From: Streptomyces agglomeratus
Lineage (GTDB): Bacteria; Actinomycetota; Actinomycetes; Streptomycetales; Streptomycetaceae
DNA length: 64,000 nt
Direction of reading: 5' to 3'
Assembly (NCBI RefSeq): GCF_001746415.1
Contig: NZ_MEHJ01000001.1
Coordinates: 3,741,001-3,805,000, forward strand
The notes under the pieces are model-generated. The model was not told the DNA's origin and did not search any database. It saw only the letters and a list, made by a program, of their open reading frames with translations. The position numbers were made by a program, and so were the translations under genes. Of the stretch, positions 1-8,540 are shown piece by piece. Numbering within the stretch: position 1 is the first letter of the stretch; the number at the start of each line of letters is the position of its first letter.

Positions 1-451
1 GCCGCTGAGAGGCCCCCGGAGTGAGCCTTGCGCCCACGGGACCGGCGGGGCCCGCACGGGCCCTCACAGCCACGCTGTACGGCCCTGTGCGGGCCTCCGC
101 GGTGACGTCGGAGGTCTCACCGCGCACGGAACATCTCACGAGGCGCACCTCCTGAGCCGCGGCCACCCCGGCCGCCTCGTCGCACGCGGCGGCCTCTCCC
201 CGGCTCCAGTGCCCCGCCGCCGCGAGCGCCGCCAGGTCGGCCGCGCTACCCGCCCGGTGCCGGGCCAGGATCGCCTGCCCGGCAGCCAGCACCCCGGCGA
301 ACACCACACACAGCACAGCCACCACCACGACCCCCCACACAGTGGCCGACCCCTGCTCGGCCCTCCCTGCCCGGACGCTCCGGCCCTTCCCGTCCCGGAC
401 GCTCCAGCACCTTCCGGCCGGGCCGCCGAAGCCGTGCCGCCTCCCCCTCAC
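1..451 (-). CDS. TadG/Rv3654c-like pilus-assembly protein, partial (3' end off window)
   Basis: Reading from a GTG at 451 leftward gives an uninterrupted frame to the window edge, so the C-terminus is missing (at least 150 residues seen). After a short Arg/Gly-rich leader comes a TadE/TadG-type segment: an EQGSATVWG processing-like motif followed by one hydrophobic helix and then AALAAAGHWSRGEAAAC, typical of the Rv3654c-like family whose helix anchors minor pilins in the membrane. The start codon overlaps the stop of the TadE gene upstream by 4 bp (GTGA), which decides the start. It is the last visible gene of the minus-strand tad operon. Confidence 0.75.
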   Translation of the reverse strand, partial: MRGRRHGFGGPAGRCWSVRDGKGRSVRAGRAEQGSATVWGVVVVAVLCVVFAGVLAAGQAILARHRAGSAADLAALAAAGHWSRGEAAACDEAAGVAAAQEVRLVRCSVRGETSDVTAEARTGPYSVAVRARAGPAGPVGARLTPGASQR

Positions 452-792
452 ACCGCCACCCCCACGCTCTCCTCGGCCGGCGCGACCGCCTCGGCCCGTA
501 ACGTCAGGGACAGCGCTCCCAGGCCGGGTGCCGGGGCCTCGACCGCCACCCGGACCCGGCTGCCGTCCCGGCTGATCGTGACGCGCGCCCCGCGCGGCGC
601 CGCCTGCGGTTCCTGCCGCGCGGCGGCCCTGGCGCCCGCTCTCGCCGCGTCCACGCACTGGATCTGCGCCAGGGTGGCCACCAGCGCCCAGACCAGGGTC
701 ATGGCGAAAAGCACCAGCGCCGGCACCACCACGGCCGCCTCCGCCGTGACGTAACCCCTGTCCGTACGCCGGCCGGCCTCAGAAGGGGACAT
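448..792 (-). CDS. TadE-family minor pilin-like protein
   Basis: The protein has 114 residues. Residues about 11-40 hold the TadE pattern: GYVTAEAAVVVPALVLF, with the conserved Glu five residues after the Gly of the prepilin-like cleavage region, then one transmembrane helix. The rest is a short extracytoplasmic domain. In tad systems such proteins are pseudopilins of the Flp pilus. The gene overlaps the end of the upstream DUF4244 gene and the start of the TadG-like gene, so the three are translationally linked. Confidence 0.82.
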   Translation of the reverse strand: MSPSEAGRRTDRGYVTAEAAVVVPALVLFAMTLVWALVATLAQIQCVDAARAGARAAARQEPQAAPRGARVTISRDGSRVRVAVEAPAPGLGALSLTLRAEAVAPAEESVGVAV

Positions 793-973
793 CGAGCGCC
801 CTCCCGACCACCGCTTCCAGAGCCGACGAGACCATGTCGCTCGTGACCACTTTGTAGAGCACCGAAGCGAAGGCGCAGGCCGCGATCGTCCCCATCGCGT
901 ACTCCGACGTCGTCATCCCCGCGTCCCCGCCGCCGGCCGCCCCGGACGCCCGCTCCCGCATCCACTTCCACAT
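779..973 (-). CDS. DUF4244 Flp pilin-like small protein
   Basis: This 64-residue protein has a charged N-terminus, then GMTTSEYAMGTIAACAFASV (Gly, then Glu at +5) leading into a single hydrophobic helix. That is the layout of Flp-type major pilins cut by a TadV-like peptidase. In actinobacteria this is the DUF4244 family and sits between the TadC- and TadE-like genes, as here. It is probably the structural pilin of the locus. The gap to tadC upstream is about 31 bp. Confidence 0.85.
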   Translation of the reverse strand: MWKWMRERASGAAGGGDAGMTTSEYAMGTIAACAFASVLYKVVTSDMVSSALEAVVGRALDVPF

Positions 974-1004
974 GTCGCCCCCAAGGTCAGTTGCCGTTCA
1001 TCGG

Positions 1005-1805
1005 TCAGTTGCCGTTCATCAGTCCGCCTGCCAGTCCGATCACCACGGGCGCCACTCCGGCCACCAGGAAGGCGGGCAGGAAACACAGGCCGACCGGCCC
1101 GACCATCAGCACACCGGCCCGCTGGGCCCGAGCCGAGGCTTCCCGGGCCCGTTCGGCTCTCAGGCCTTCGGCCAGCCGGGCAACAGGTTCCGCCGCCGGA
1201 GCGCCGGAGGCGCCCGCCCTTTCCAGACAGCGGGCCAGCCCCGCGGCCCCCGGTATCGCGCCGAACCGGCCCCACGCGTCGGCCGGTTCGCCGCCGAGCC
1301 GCAGTTCGGCGGCCGCCCGTGCCAGCCGCTCACCCACCGGGCCGCCGAGCGAATCCCCCACGGCCTCCGCCGCCTCGCGCGGCCCCGCGCCCGCCGAGAT
1401 GCAGGCCGCCAGAAGATCGGCCGCCAGCGGAAGTTGCCGGGTGTCGACCGGCACGTCCTCGCGCATCCCGCGCCCGCGCTGCCACCGCCACGTCCCGTAC
1501 GCCGCGACCGCCCCCAGAGCCCAGCCGAGCACCCCGCCGACCAGCACGCAGCCGATGGCGGCGGCCCCCAGCGGTGGCCCCCAGCGCAGGACCCGCGCGC
1601 CGTGTTCGTGCCGCCACCGCCATGCGCGCCTGAAGACCGGGCCGGCCGCCCCGGCTGCTCCCGCCACCTCCACGGCCAGCAGCGAACCCAGCCGCTTGCG
1701 CAGCAGCCGCTCCCGCCGCTCCCCAGCCACCGCGAAGCCCAGCCAAGCCGTCAGAGCCACGACCGACACCATCACCCCCAGCCTGTGGAAAACCTCCGCG
1801 CTCAT
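1005..1805 (-). CDS. tadC: TadC-like type II secretion F-family inner-membrane protein
   Basis: The 266-residue protein belongs to the GspF/TadC family, which forms the inner-membrane platform for the pilus ATPase. Residues 8-30 form a first membrane helix. Paired helices follow near 75-110, and a final hydrophobic pair lies at the C-terminus (GVLMVGPVGLCFLPAFLVAG). The middle, with RQLPLAADLLAACISAGAGP, is the usual T2SF core. The start ATG at 1805 overlaps the tadB stop by 4 bp. The frame is intact, unlike its two upstream partners. Confidence 0.85.
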   Translation of the reverse strand: MSAEVFHRLGVMVSVVALTAWLGFAVAGERRERLLRKRLGSLLAVEVAGAAGAAGPVFRRAWRWRHEHGARVLRWGPPLGAAAIGCVLVGGVLGWALGAVAAYGTWRWQRGRGMREDVPVDTRQLPLAADLLAACISAGAGPREAAEAVGDSLGGPVGERLARAAAELRLGGEPADAWGRFGAIPGAAGLARCLERAGASGAPAAEPVARLAEGLRAERAREASARAQRAGVLMVGPVGLCFLPAFLVAGVAPVVIGLAGGLMNGN

Positions 1806-2678
1806 GAGCCCTCCCCGTGCCGTACGATCCGCCGGGCCCAGAACAGACCCGCTCCCTCCAGCAGCCCGCCGACCAGCAGGCACCCGAGCCCGGCCGGCGT
1901 GTGCAGCAGCACCCGCAGCGGTCCGGCCCCCAGCGCGGTCCCGATCAGCAGCCCGGCCAACGGGAGCAGCGCCAGGAGCGCCACCGTCGCCCACGCCCCC
2001 GTCAGCTGGGTCCGCAGGTTCTCCCGCTCGTCCCGCTCGGCACGCAGCGCGCTCTCCAGCCGGTCGAGCCCCGGCCGCCAGGCCGGCGCCCCCGTCCACC
2101 GCCACCCGCCAGCACGCGGCGACCCCCACGTGCCCTTCCGCTCCCGGCTCACCTGCCGCCCTGCGCAGCGCCTCCGGTACGTCGCCGCCGAACCGCGCAG
2201 CCGCCATCGCCTCGGCCTCCGCGGCACCCAGCCCACCGGTGCCCGCGGCGGCGGTGATCAGGGCCTGCCCCGGCTGTCTCCCGGCTCGCAGCTCACCTGC
2301 CACCGCCCCGCACAGCGCGACGACCGCATCCGCCCGCCGCTTCCGCTGCCGGCCCCGCTCCCCGGCCCGCAGCCGGCGCCCCACCAGCGGCACCGCCACC
2401 GCTCCGGCCACCAGCGGCAGCACTGATTCGCCCAGCACGGCGACGAGCACCGCCAGCGGCATACACAGGCACTCCCGCCGCAGTCGCCCCCTCAGCCGCT
2501 CCCGCGCCAGCGCCACCACCCGCTCCCCCAGCACGCCCGGACGGCCCGGATCCACCGCCCCGCCCGCGAACATCAGCCGCCCGCGCCGCAGGTCCCGGTC
2601 CCGCCCGGCCAGCAGCCACGCCGCCGCCCCCGCGCACAGCACCGCCGCGTACACGGGTCCCGTCCCTGCACCCGTCAC
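1802..2678 (-). pseudogene. tadB: TadB-like T2SF-family protein, frameshifted
   Basis: The N-terminal part (GTG at 2678, overlapping the tadA stop) reads [20 protein letters not shown] through WRVAVDGGAGLAAG. It then leaves frame at a run of four G on the coding strand (2069-2072). The homologous continuation, beginning LDRLESALRAERDERENLRT and including two membrane helices, is found one frame away and ends at 1802, just overlapping tadC. The interval is 877 bp, one base more than a multiple of three, which fits a single-base insertion. It is either a real inactivating mutation or a homopolymer sequencing error. Without the shift it would be a normal TadB of about 291 residues. Confidence 0.8.
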
Positions 2679-3822
2679 AGCGCACCCCCGATCAGCGCCC
2701 GCAGCCGGGGCCAGCCGCGTTCGTACGAGAAGGCCTCCGCACCCCACCGCAGGGCCGGCACGGTCACCACCAGACCGGCCGCGTCACGCTCCAGCACATG
2801 GACCTCGGCGACCCGCCGCGTCCCGCCCGGGCCTCGCGCGAGATGCACGACCACCGCGAGGGCCGCCGCCAACTGGCTGTGCAGCGCCGCCCGGTCGAGC
2901 CCTGCCGCCGCACCCAGCGCCTCCAGCCGCGCCGGGACATCCGTCGCCGCATTCGCGTGCACGGTGCCGCACCCGCCCTCATGGCCGGTGTTGAGCGCGG
3001 CGAGGAGCTCCGTGACTCGGGCCCCCGCACCTCGCCGACCACCAGGCGGTCGGGCCGCATCCGCAGCGCCTGGCGCACCAGATCGCGCAGCGTGACCCGC
3101 CCCGCGCCCTCCTGGTTCGCGGGTCGCGATTCCAGCCGCACCACATGCGGGTGATCGGGCCTCAGCTCCGCGGAGTCCTCGGCCAGCACGATCCGCTCCC
3201 GCTCCCCCACGAGCCCGAGGAGCGTCGAGAGGAGCGTGGTCTTCCCCGTGCCCGTGCCTCCACTGATCAGGTACGAGAGCCGGGCTTCGACGACCGCCCG
3301 CAGCACCGCCTCACCGCCGGGCGGCACCGTCCCCGCTCCTACAAGCTCGGCCAGCGAGAATGCCTTCGGCCGCACCACCCGCAGCGACAGGCACGTGGAC
3401 CCGACGGCCACGGGTGGCAGCACCGCGTGCATCCGTGTCCCGTCGGGCAGCCGGGCGTCCACCCAGGGCCTCGCGTCGTCCAGCCGCCGCCCGGCCGCCG
3501 CCGCGAGCCGTTGGGCGAGCCGGCGCACCGCCGCCGCGTCCGCGAAGCAGACGCCGGTGAGTTCGAGCCCGGCGCCCCGGTCCACCCACACCCGGTCCGG
3601 CGCGGACACCAGCACGTCCGTCACCGAAGGGTCGGCGAGCAGTGGTTCAAGGGTCCCGGTGCCCACCAGCTCGCACCGCAGCTCCTCCGCCGCGCCGAGC
3701 ACCTCCGCGTCTCCCAGCAGCCGCCCCTGTGCCCGCAGCGCGGCCGCGACCCGCGCCGGTGTCGGCTCCGCCCCGCTCTCCGCGAGCCGCTGCCGCACCG
3801 CGTCCAGCATGCGCGCGGTCAT
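2675..3822 (-). pseudogene. tadA: TadA/CpaF-like secretion ATPase, frameshifted
   Basis: This is the VirB11/CpaF-family hexameric ATPase that powers pilus assembly. Walker A is SGGTGTGKTTLLSTLLG, the Asp box is VLAEDSAELRP and Walker B is [15 protein letters not shown]. Right after that motif the frame is lost, around 3016. The expected [15 protein letters not shown] and [16 protein letters not shown], holding the catalytic-Glu region and C-terminal lobe, continue in the next frame to the stop at 2675. Length is 1,148 bp, one base short of 383 codons, so one base appears deleted (probably a G in GAGGTC). The start ATG at 3822 overlaps the ssd stop by 4 bp. Confidence 0.83.
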
Positions 3823-4928
3823 GAGACACCGCCCCCGGCGAGTGCCTGCTCCCAGAAAGCCGTACAGAAACGAGCCAGCGGTCCACGGGCGCTGCCTCCC
3901 GGCGGCGTTCCATCTGCCTGCGCCTCCAGGAGCCCCGCCTCCACCGGCAGCTCGCCGGCCAGCGGAAGCCCAAGCAGCCTCGCCACCGTCTCGTCGTCCA
4001 GGCCCGCGGCGTACGGTCCGCGCACCACCACCCGCAGGTCCCGCAGCACCATCCCGGCGGTCGACACGACGCGGCTCGCCGCCGCGACGGCCCGCAGCTC
4101 GGCGGGCACTACGAGCAGGCCCAGGTCCAGTTGGGCCAGTGCCTCGGCCACGGCCTCGTCAACCCGGCGCGGCAGGTCAACGACCACGACGCCACCCCGC
4201 CGCCGCGCGGCGGCCAGCACCGCGCGCATCGCTTCCGGCGGGATCACCACCCGGTCGCCGCGGTCCCAGCTCAGCACGCGCAACGCGTGCAGCTCGGGGA
4301 GCGATTCCTCCAGCGCGCCACTGCCGACCCGCCCTCGGGATTCGGCGAAATCCGGCCACCGCATGCCTTCCACGGCTTCCCCGCCGAGCAGTACGTCGAG
4401 GCCGCCGCCCAGCGGATCGCCGTCGACGAGCATCGTGCGCTGCCCCGTGCGGGCCGCGGCGACCGCCAGCGCGCAGGCCAGGGTCGAGGCTCCCGCGCCA
4501 CCCCGCCCGCCCAGCACGCCGACGGTGAGTGCCTGCCGCCCCACTCCTTCCGCGACATCTGCGATGCGCTCGACCAGCCAGCTCTCGGCGTCGGGCAGCC
4601 GCAGCACATGGTCGGCGCCGATTTCCACCGCGCGCCGCCACACGCCGGGGTCGTCCTGGTCCTTGCCCACGAGCATGACGCCGCGTCTGCGGGCGCCACC
4701 CCGCTCGATGACGGCCCCGCGTACCCGGTCGGCGGCGTCGTCACCGACCAGGACCAGCGGCGCGCTCTCCCAGCTCCCCCTGCGCTCGGGCACCGCGTGA
4801 TGGACTTCCGGCTCGGCCCCGGCCGCGGCGCACAGCCGCAGCAGATCATCGAGCAGGTCGACGTCCTCGGTGACGATCAGCGGACCTCCCTGCCGCGCTT
4901 CCGCGGTCTGCGGTCGGTCGGGTGTCAT
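3819..4928 (-). CDS. ssd: Septum-site-determining (Ssd)/CpaE-like MinD-family protein
   Basis: The protein has 369 residues: an N-terminal receiver-like domain (LIVTEDVDLLDDLLRLCAAA) and a ParA/MinD-fold ATPase-like domain. Its P-loop is degenerate: GGRGGAGASTLACALA lacks the usual Lys. This matches the actinobacterial Ssd family (Rv3660c), which is linked to septum placement, and CpaE of tad loci, which localises the pilus machine. An ATG at 4928 is preferred over the one at 4940. It heads the minus-strand tad operon and overlaps tadA by 4 bp. Confidence 0.82.
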   Translation of the reverse strand: MTPDRPQTAEARQGGPLIVTEDVDLLDDLLRLCAAAGAEPEVHHAVPERRGSWESAPLVLVGDDAADRVRGAVIERGGARRRGVMLVGKDQDDPGVWRRAVEIGADHVLRLPDAESWLVERIADVAEGVGRQALTVGVLGGRGGAGASTLACALAVAAARTGQRTMLVDGDPLGGGLDVLLGGEAVEGMRWPDFAESRGRVGSGALEESLPELHALRVLSWDRGDRVVIPPEAMRAVLAAARRRGGVVVVDLPRRVDEAVAEALAQLDLGLLVVPAELRAVAAASRVVSTAGMVLRDLRVVVRGPYAAGLDDETVARLLGLPLAGELPVEAGLLEAQADGTPPGGSARGPLARFCTAFWEQALAGGGVS

Positions 4929-5370
4929 GGATCCGGCCACGATCTCCGCCCCCTCTCACTGCGATTCCTTCTGTCCGCGAACTTCGCGAACGGAATCACC
5001 GTGGGGGGATCAGGAAAATCATGTGGATCTTGCTGAAAAGCTGGGGACAACTGACGCGTTGTGAATATCCCGCTCACCTATACCAGTGACTTCCGGAGAG
5101 CTGCGGAACGACTACGAAGCGTGACGCGTCTCATGAGTGGAAGGCCGCTGGGCCACGGGGCCACGAGGGGGAGAAATGATCGGAACCGGCGAGCAGAAAA
5201 GCATCCGGACATGCGACGACCCCCGTCGGGGGGAGAACGGGGGTCGTCTCCACGGCCGACTCGGGGGGGGAGGAGTCGGACCGGGGTAGCACGGTCGCGA
5301 ACGATCCGTGACTTCCATGGTGTACCCGAGAGCCTTCTCAGGCAAACCCACGCGCCACAGCGTACGCCGA
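4929..5370. other. Divergent intergenic region between tad operon and HAD gene
   Basis: About 440 bp between two divergent genes, so it should hold promoters in both directions. It is less GC-rich near 4,980-5,100 than its surroundings. A C- and G-run segment at 5218-5275 (gacgacccccgtcggggggagaacgggggtcgtc) contains the pair GACGACCCCCGT / ACGGGGGTCGTC. This could form a hairpin in the leader of the HAD gene or act as a terminator. No convincing coding frame is seen. Confidence 0.5.
5218..5251. terminator. GC hairpin upstream of the HAD gene
   Basis: Arms GACGACCCCCGT and ACGGGGGTCGTC are perfect 12-bp inverted copies around a ten-base loop. There is no T tract, as is usual in Streptomyces. 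It could be an attenuator in the leader of the HAD gene or a factor-independent terminator. Confidence 0.5.
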
Positions 5371-6246
5371 ATGGTGGGCGCCTATGCTCACCTCGTGGAA
5401 AAACGCTCCTTGCCGCGAACAGCCGCCTTCTTCGACCTCGACAAGACCGTCATTGCGAAGTCGAGCACGCTGACCTTCAGCAAGTCCTTCTATCAAGGCG
5501 GACTGATCAGCCGCAGAGCCGCGCTGCGGACGGCGTACACCCAGTTCGTCTTCCTCGCCGGTGGCGCGGACCACGACCAGATGGAGCGCATGCGCGAATA
5601 TCTGTCCGCGCTCTGCAAGGGGTGGAACGTCCAACAGGTCAAGGAGATCGTCGCCGAGACCCTGCACGACCTGATCGACCCGATCATTTACGACGAGGCG
5701 GCCTCGCTCATCGAGGAGCACCACACCGCCGGCCGGGACGTCGTGATCGTCTCCACGTCCGGCGCGGAGGTGGTCGAGCCGATCGGTGAGCTGCTGGGCG
5801 CCGACCGTGTCGTGGCGACCCGGATGGTCGTGGGCGACGACGGCTGCTTCACGGGGGAGGTGGAGTACTACGCGTACGGCCCCACCAAGGCCGAGGCGAT
5901 CAAGGAGCTGGCGGCGTCCGAGGGGTACGACCTGGCGCGCTGCTACGCGTACAGCGATTCGGCCACCGATGTCCCGATGCTGGAGTCGGTCGGCCACCCC
6001 TACGCCGTCAATCCGGACCGGGCGCTGCGTCGCGAAGCGCTCGCGCGCGAGTGGCCGGTTCTCGTCTTCAACAAGCCGGTGCGACTCAAGCAGCGGCTGC
6101 CCGCCTTCTCCATGCCGCCCCGCCCCGCGCTCGTCGCCGCGGCCGCGGTCGGAGCCGCGGCGGCCACCGCGGGCCTGGTCTGGTACGTCAGCCGCAGGCC
6201 CGGCCGGCGGGCCCGTCGGCGATACGAAACCTTTGCCCGTATTTGA
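5371..6246 (+). CDS. HAD-superfamily IB phosphatase with C-terminal membrane anchor
   Basis: The HAD core shows motif I AFFDLDKTVIAKSST (nucleophile DLDKT), motif II VVIVSTSGAEV and motif IV YAYSDSATDVPMLE, the HAD-IB/SerB-like pattern for phosphoester hydrolysis. The C-terminus has a 20-residue hydrophobic helix (ALVAAAAVGAAAATAGLVWY) followed by Arg-rich residues, which should anchor it on the cytoplasmic face. It corresponds to the Rv3661 position, next to ssd. The start is uncertain: in-frame starts exist at GTG 5308, ATG 5317, ATG 5371 and GTG 5395, none with a strong ribosome site. The 5371 start gives a length close to the family norm (291 aa). The substrate is unknown. Confidence 0.8.
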   Translation: MVGAYAHLVEKRSLPRTAAFFDLDKTVIAKSSTLTFSKSFYQGGLISRRAALRTAYTQFVFLAGGADHDQMERMREYLSALCKGWNVQQVKEIVAETLHDLIDPIIYDEAASLIEEHHTAGRDVVIVSTSGAEVVEPIGELLGADRVVATRMVVGDDGCFTGEVEYYAYGPTKAEAIKELAASEGYDLARCYAYSDSATDVPMLESVGHPYAVNPDRALRREALAREWPVLVFNKPVRLKQRLPAFSMPPRPALVAAAAVGAAAATAGLVWYVSRRPGRRARRRYETFARI

Positions 6247-6617
6247 AACAAACGGCGAGAAGCCCGTCCAGGGCTTTCACTTCCCCGACTTCAGGAGTAC
6301 AAAGGATTTAACGGCCCGCGAGACCAGGGACATCCGAGAGGATGACCTATAACGCAGTAAGGCCCCACGGACCGCGCATGGAAGCTGAGCACCCACGCGA
6401 CGTCGACCCGTCGATTACGGGCCAGCCGCACCAGGTGACGGGCAAAGTTCCCGACCTGATGGGCATAAATTCGAGGACGCATGGTAACTCGGCGGACATG
6501 CCAGCGGCGGTACCGCTCACCGGTACCGCCGCAACCCTTGTCCGCGCCGGGAACGACCCCGCGACCCACTCGCCGGAGCCGGTACGGCCAGGCACAGGCC
6601 CGCGGTCCGGCGGTCTC
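6247..6617. other. Convergent intergenic region
   Basis: 371 bp between the 3' ends of the HAD gene and the Fic-like gene. The only clear structure is the hairpin at 6504-6532. No supported gene is seen, as the open frames here lack ribosome sites and family resemblance. Confidence 0.5.
6504..6532. terminator. Hairpin terminator between convergent genes
   Basis: Perfect 12-bp arms GCGGCGGTACCG and CGGTACCGCCGC surround a 5-base loop (CTCAC). It lies about 85 bp beyond the stop of the minus-strand gene and 260 bp beyond the HAD gene. It could serve both, though the long spacing makes the role uncertain. Confidence 0.6.
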
Positions 6618-7442
6618 TCAGGCGGCTCCGCGCTGAAGCGCCTCGCACACGGCCGTCGACTCCCTGGCCCCCAGCTCCACCGCGCGCCCGCAGTGCGTGA
6701 TCCACGACGCCATGCCCTCAGGCGTACCCGACACGTATCCGTCCAGCGCGGCGACGTATGCCGCACGCCCGAGTTCCCCGTGCCCGACCTCGGCCGGGCA
6801 GACCGACTTCGGGTCGAGGCCGCTGCTGATCAGAACGATCCGCTCGGCGGTGCGGGCCACCAGGCCGTTGTGCGAGCCGAAGGGGCGAAGCGCCATCAGT
6901 TCGCCGTGCACCACGGCCGCGGTCACCAGGGCCGGCGCGGAGCCGCCCGCGATGATCAGTTCCGAAAGCCCTTCGAGCCTGCCCGCGACCTCGTCGGCGC
7001 CCGGCAGCGGCAGCTCGACCAGCGGCTCGTCCACCGGCTCGCCCGCGAGCCGAGGCCGCCCCACCAGCTCGTCCGACACTCCCGCGCCGCCCGCCGCGAC
7101 CAGATGCAGCCGGGCCAGTACCCGAAGCGGTGACTGGCGCCAGATGGACAGCAGCTGTCCGGCCTCAGCGGTCAGCCGCAGCGCGGCGCCGACCGTACGG
7201 GACTCCGCATCGATGCTGAAGTCGGTACGCCGGCGCACCTCCTCCAGGGCCCAGTCGGCGCCCGACAGCGACGCCGACCCGCGCGCGCCGCGCAGCGCGG
7301 CCTCCGCGGTGATCTCGTTGCTGCGGCGCCGCATGACGCGGTGTCCGTAGACCCGGTCGACGGCCTTGCGTACGGAGTCCACGGCCTCGGGCACGCCGGG
7401 CAGCGCGCCGAGCGCCGCGAGTGGATCAGCTGTCGTACTCAT
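6618..7442 (-). CDS. Fic-like protein with degenerate catalytic motif (Rv3662c position)
   Basis: The 274-residue protein is largely helical. Near residues 190-210 it has LMALRPFGSHNGLVARTAER, which aligns with the Fic signature HPFxDGNGRxxR. The catalytic His is replaced by Arg (RPF) and the GNGR core is HNGL, so AMP-transfer activity is unlikely. The N-terminal part includes SLSGADWALEEVRRR, like the helix before a Fic core. Homologues in this position are sometimes called oxidoreductase, which nothing here supports. The ATG at 7442 was chosen because the frame upstream of it has no ribosome site. Confidence 0.6.
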   Translation of the reverse strand: MSTTADPLAALGALPGVPEAVDSVRKAVDRVYGHRVMRRRSNEITAEAALRGARGSASLSGADWALEEVRRRTDFSIDAESRTVGAALRLTAEAGQLLSIWRQSPLRVLARLHLVAAGGAGVSDELVGRPRLAGEPVDEPLVELPLPGADEVAGRLEGLSELIIAGGSAPALVTAAVVHGELMALRPFGSHNGLVARTAERIVLISSGLDPKSVCPAEVGHGELGRAAYVAALDGYVSGTPEGMASWITHCGRAVELGARESTAVCEALQRGAA

Positions 7443-7544
7443 AAGTAAGGAGCCTACGCACCCCGGGCACGCACCCCACCTTGGAGTGGTCTTCTTCACT
7501 CACTGTGCGCACACCACGCAATCATGCGATTACCCTTGGTGAAC

Positions 7545-8540
7545 ATGAAGATCGCTTTCGTAGGGAAGGGCGGCAGCGGCAAGACGACGCTGTCCTCGCT
7601 CTTCATCCGCCACCTCACCGCCAACGAGGCCACGGTCATCGCCGTGGACGCCGACATCAACCAGCACCTGGGGGCCGCCCTCGGCCTCGACGAGGCGGAG
7701 GCCGCGGCGCTGCCCGCGATGGGTTCGCACCTGCCCCTCATCAAGGACTACCTGCGCGGCTCCAACCCCCGGATCACCTCCGCCGAAACGATGATCAAGA
7801 CAACACCGCCGGGAGAGGGGTCGCGCCTGCTGCGAGTGAGCGAGGACAACCCGGTCTACGACGCGTGCGCCCGCACCGTCCGGCTCGACGACGGTGAGAT
7901 CCGGCTGATGGCCACGGGCCCGTTCACCGAGTCCGACCTGGGCGTCTCCTGCTACCACTCCAAGGTCGGGGCGGTCGAGCTGTGTCTCAATCACCTCGTC
8001 GACGGCCCGGAGGAGTACGTGATCGTCGACATGACGGCCGGCTCCGACTCCTTCGCCTCGGGCTTGTTCACCCGTTTCGACATGACCTTCCTGGTGGCCG
8101 AGCCGACCCGTAAGGGCGTGTCCGTGTACCGCCAGTACAAGGAGTACGCCCGGGACTACGGCGTATCGCTCAAGGTCGTCGGCAACAAGGTGCAGGGCCA
8201 GGACGACATCGAGTTCCTGCGCGAGCAGGTGGGCGACGATCTGCTGGTCACCGTCCGGGCGTCCGACTGGGTCCGTTCGATGGAGAAGGGGCGCCCCTCC
8301 CGCTTCGAGCTTCTGGAGGCCGACAACCGCCTCGCCCTCCAGACCCTTCAGAACGCCGCGGAGGACTCCTACGCGGAGCGGGACTGGGAGCGCTACACGC
8401 GCCAGATGGTGCACTTCCACCTGAAGAACGCGGAGAGCTGGGGCAACGCGAAGACGGGCGCCGACCTGGCTGCCCAGGTCGACCCCGCCTTCGTGCTCGG
8501 GGAGCGGTTCGCGGAGGTCAGCGCAGCTCAGCCTGCTTGA
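7545..8540 (+). CDS. CooC/ParA-like ATP-binding protein
   Basis: The protein has 331 residues and starts at ATG 7545 so that the P-loop is at the N-terminus: MKIAFVGKGGSGKTTLSSLF, a deviant Walker A typical of the SIMIBI class (CooC, MinD, Get3). IAVDADINQHL follows as the Walker A' region, and VIVDMTAGSDSFASG resembles the switch II region. CooC-like proteins insert metal into enzymes or act as ATP-driven switches. The partner here cannot be told from context. Its 3' end overlaps the convergent lipoprotein gene by 23 bp. Confidence 0.75.
   Translation: MKIAFVGKGGSGKTTLSSLFIRHLTANEATVIAVDADINQHLGAALGLDEAEAAALPAMGSHLPLIKDYLRGSNPRITSAETMIKTTPPGEGSRLLRVSEDNPVYDACARTVRLDDGEIRLMATGPFTESDLGVSCYHSKVGAVELCLNHLVDGPEEYVIVDMTAGSDSFASGLFTRFDMTFLVAEPTRKGVSVYRQYKEYARDYGVSLKVVGNKVQGQDDIEFLREQVGDDLLVTVRASDWVRSMEKGRPSRFELLEADNRLALQTLQNAAEDSYAERDWERYTRQMVHFHLKNAESWGNAKTGADLAAQVDPAFVLGERFAEVSAAQPA

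Noticed and set aside
1005..2747. A single 580-residue minus-strand open frame spanning two secretion genes
   Set aside because: It joins the N-terminal part of tadB to tadC only because of the frameshift at 2069-2072. The middle (about 2070 to 1805) reads as low-complexity Ala/Gly/Arg out of the true frame.
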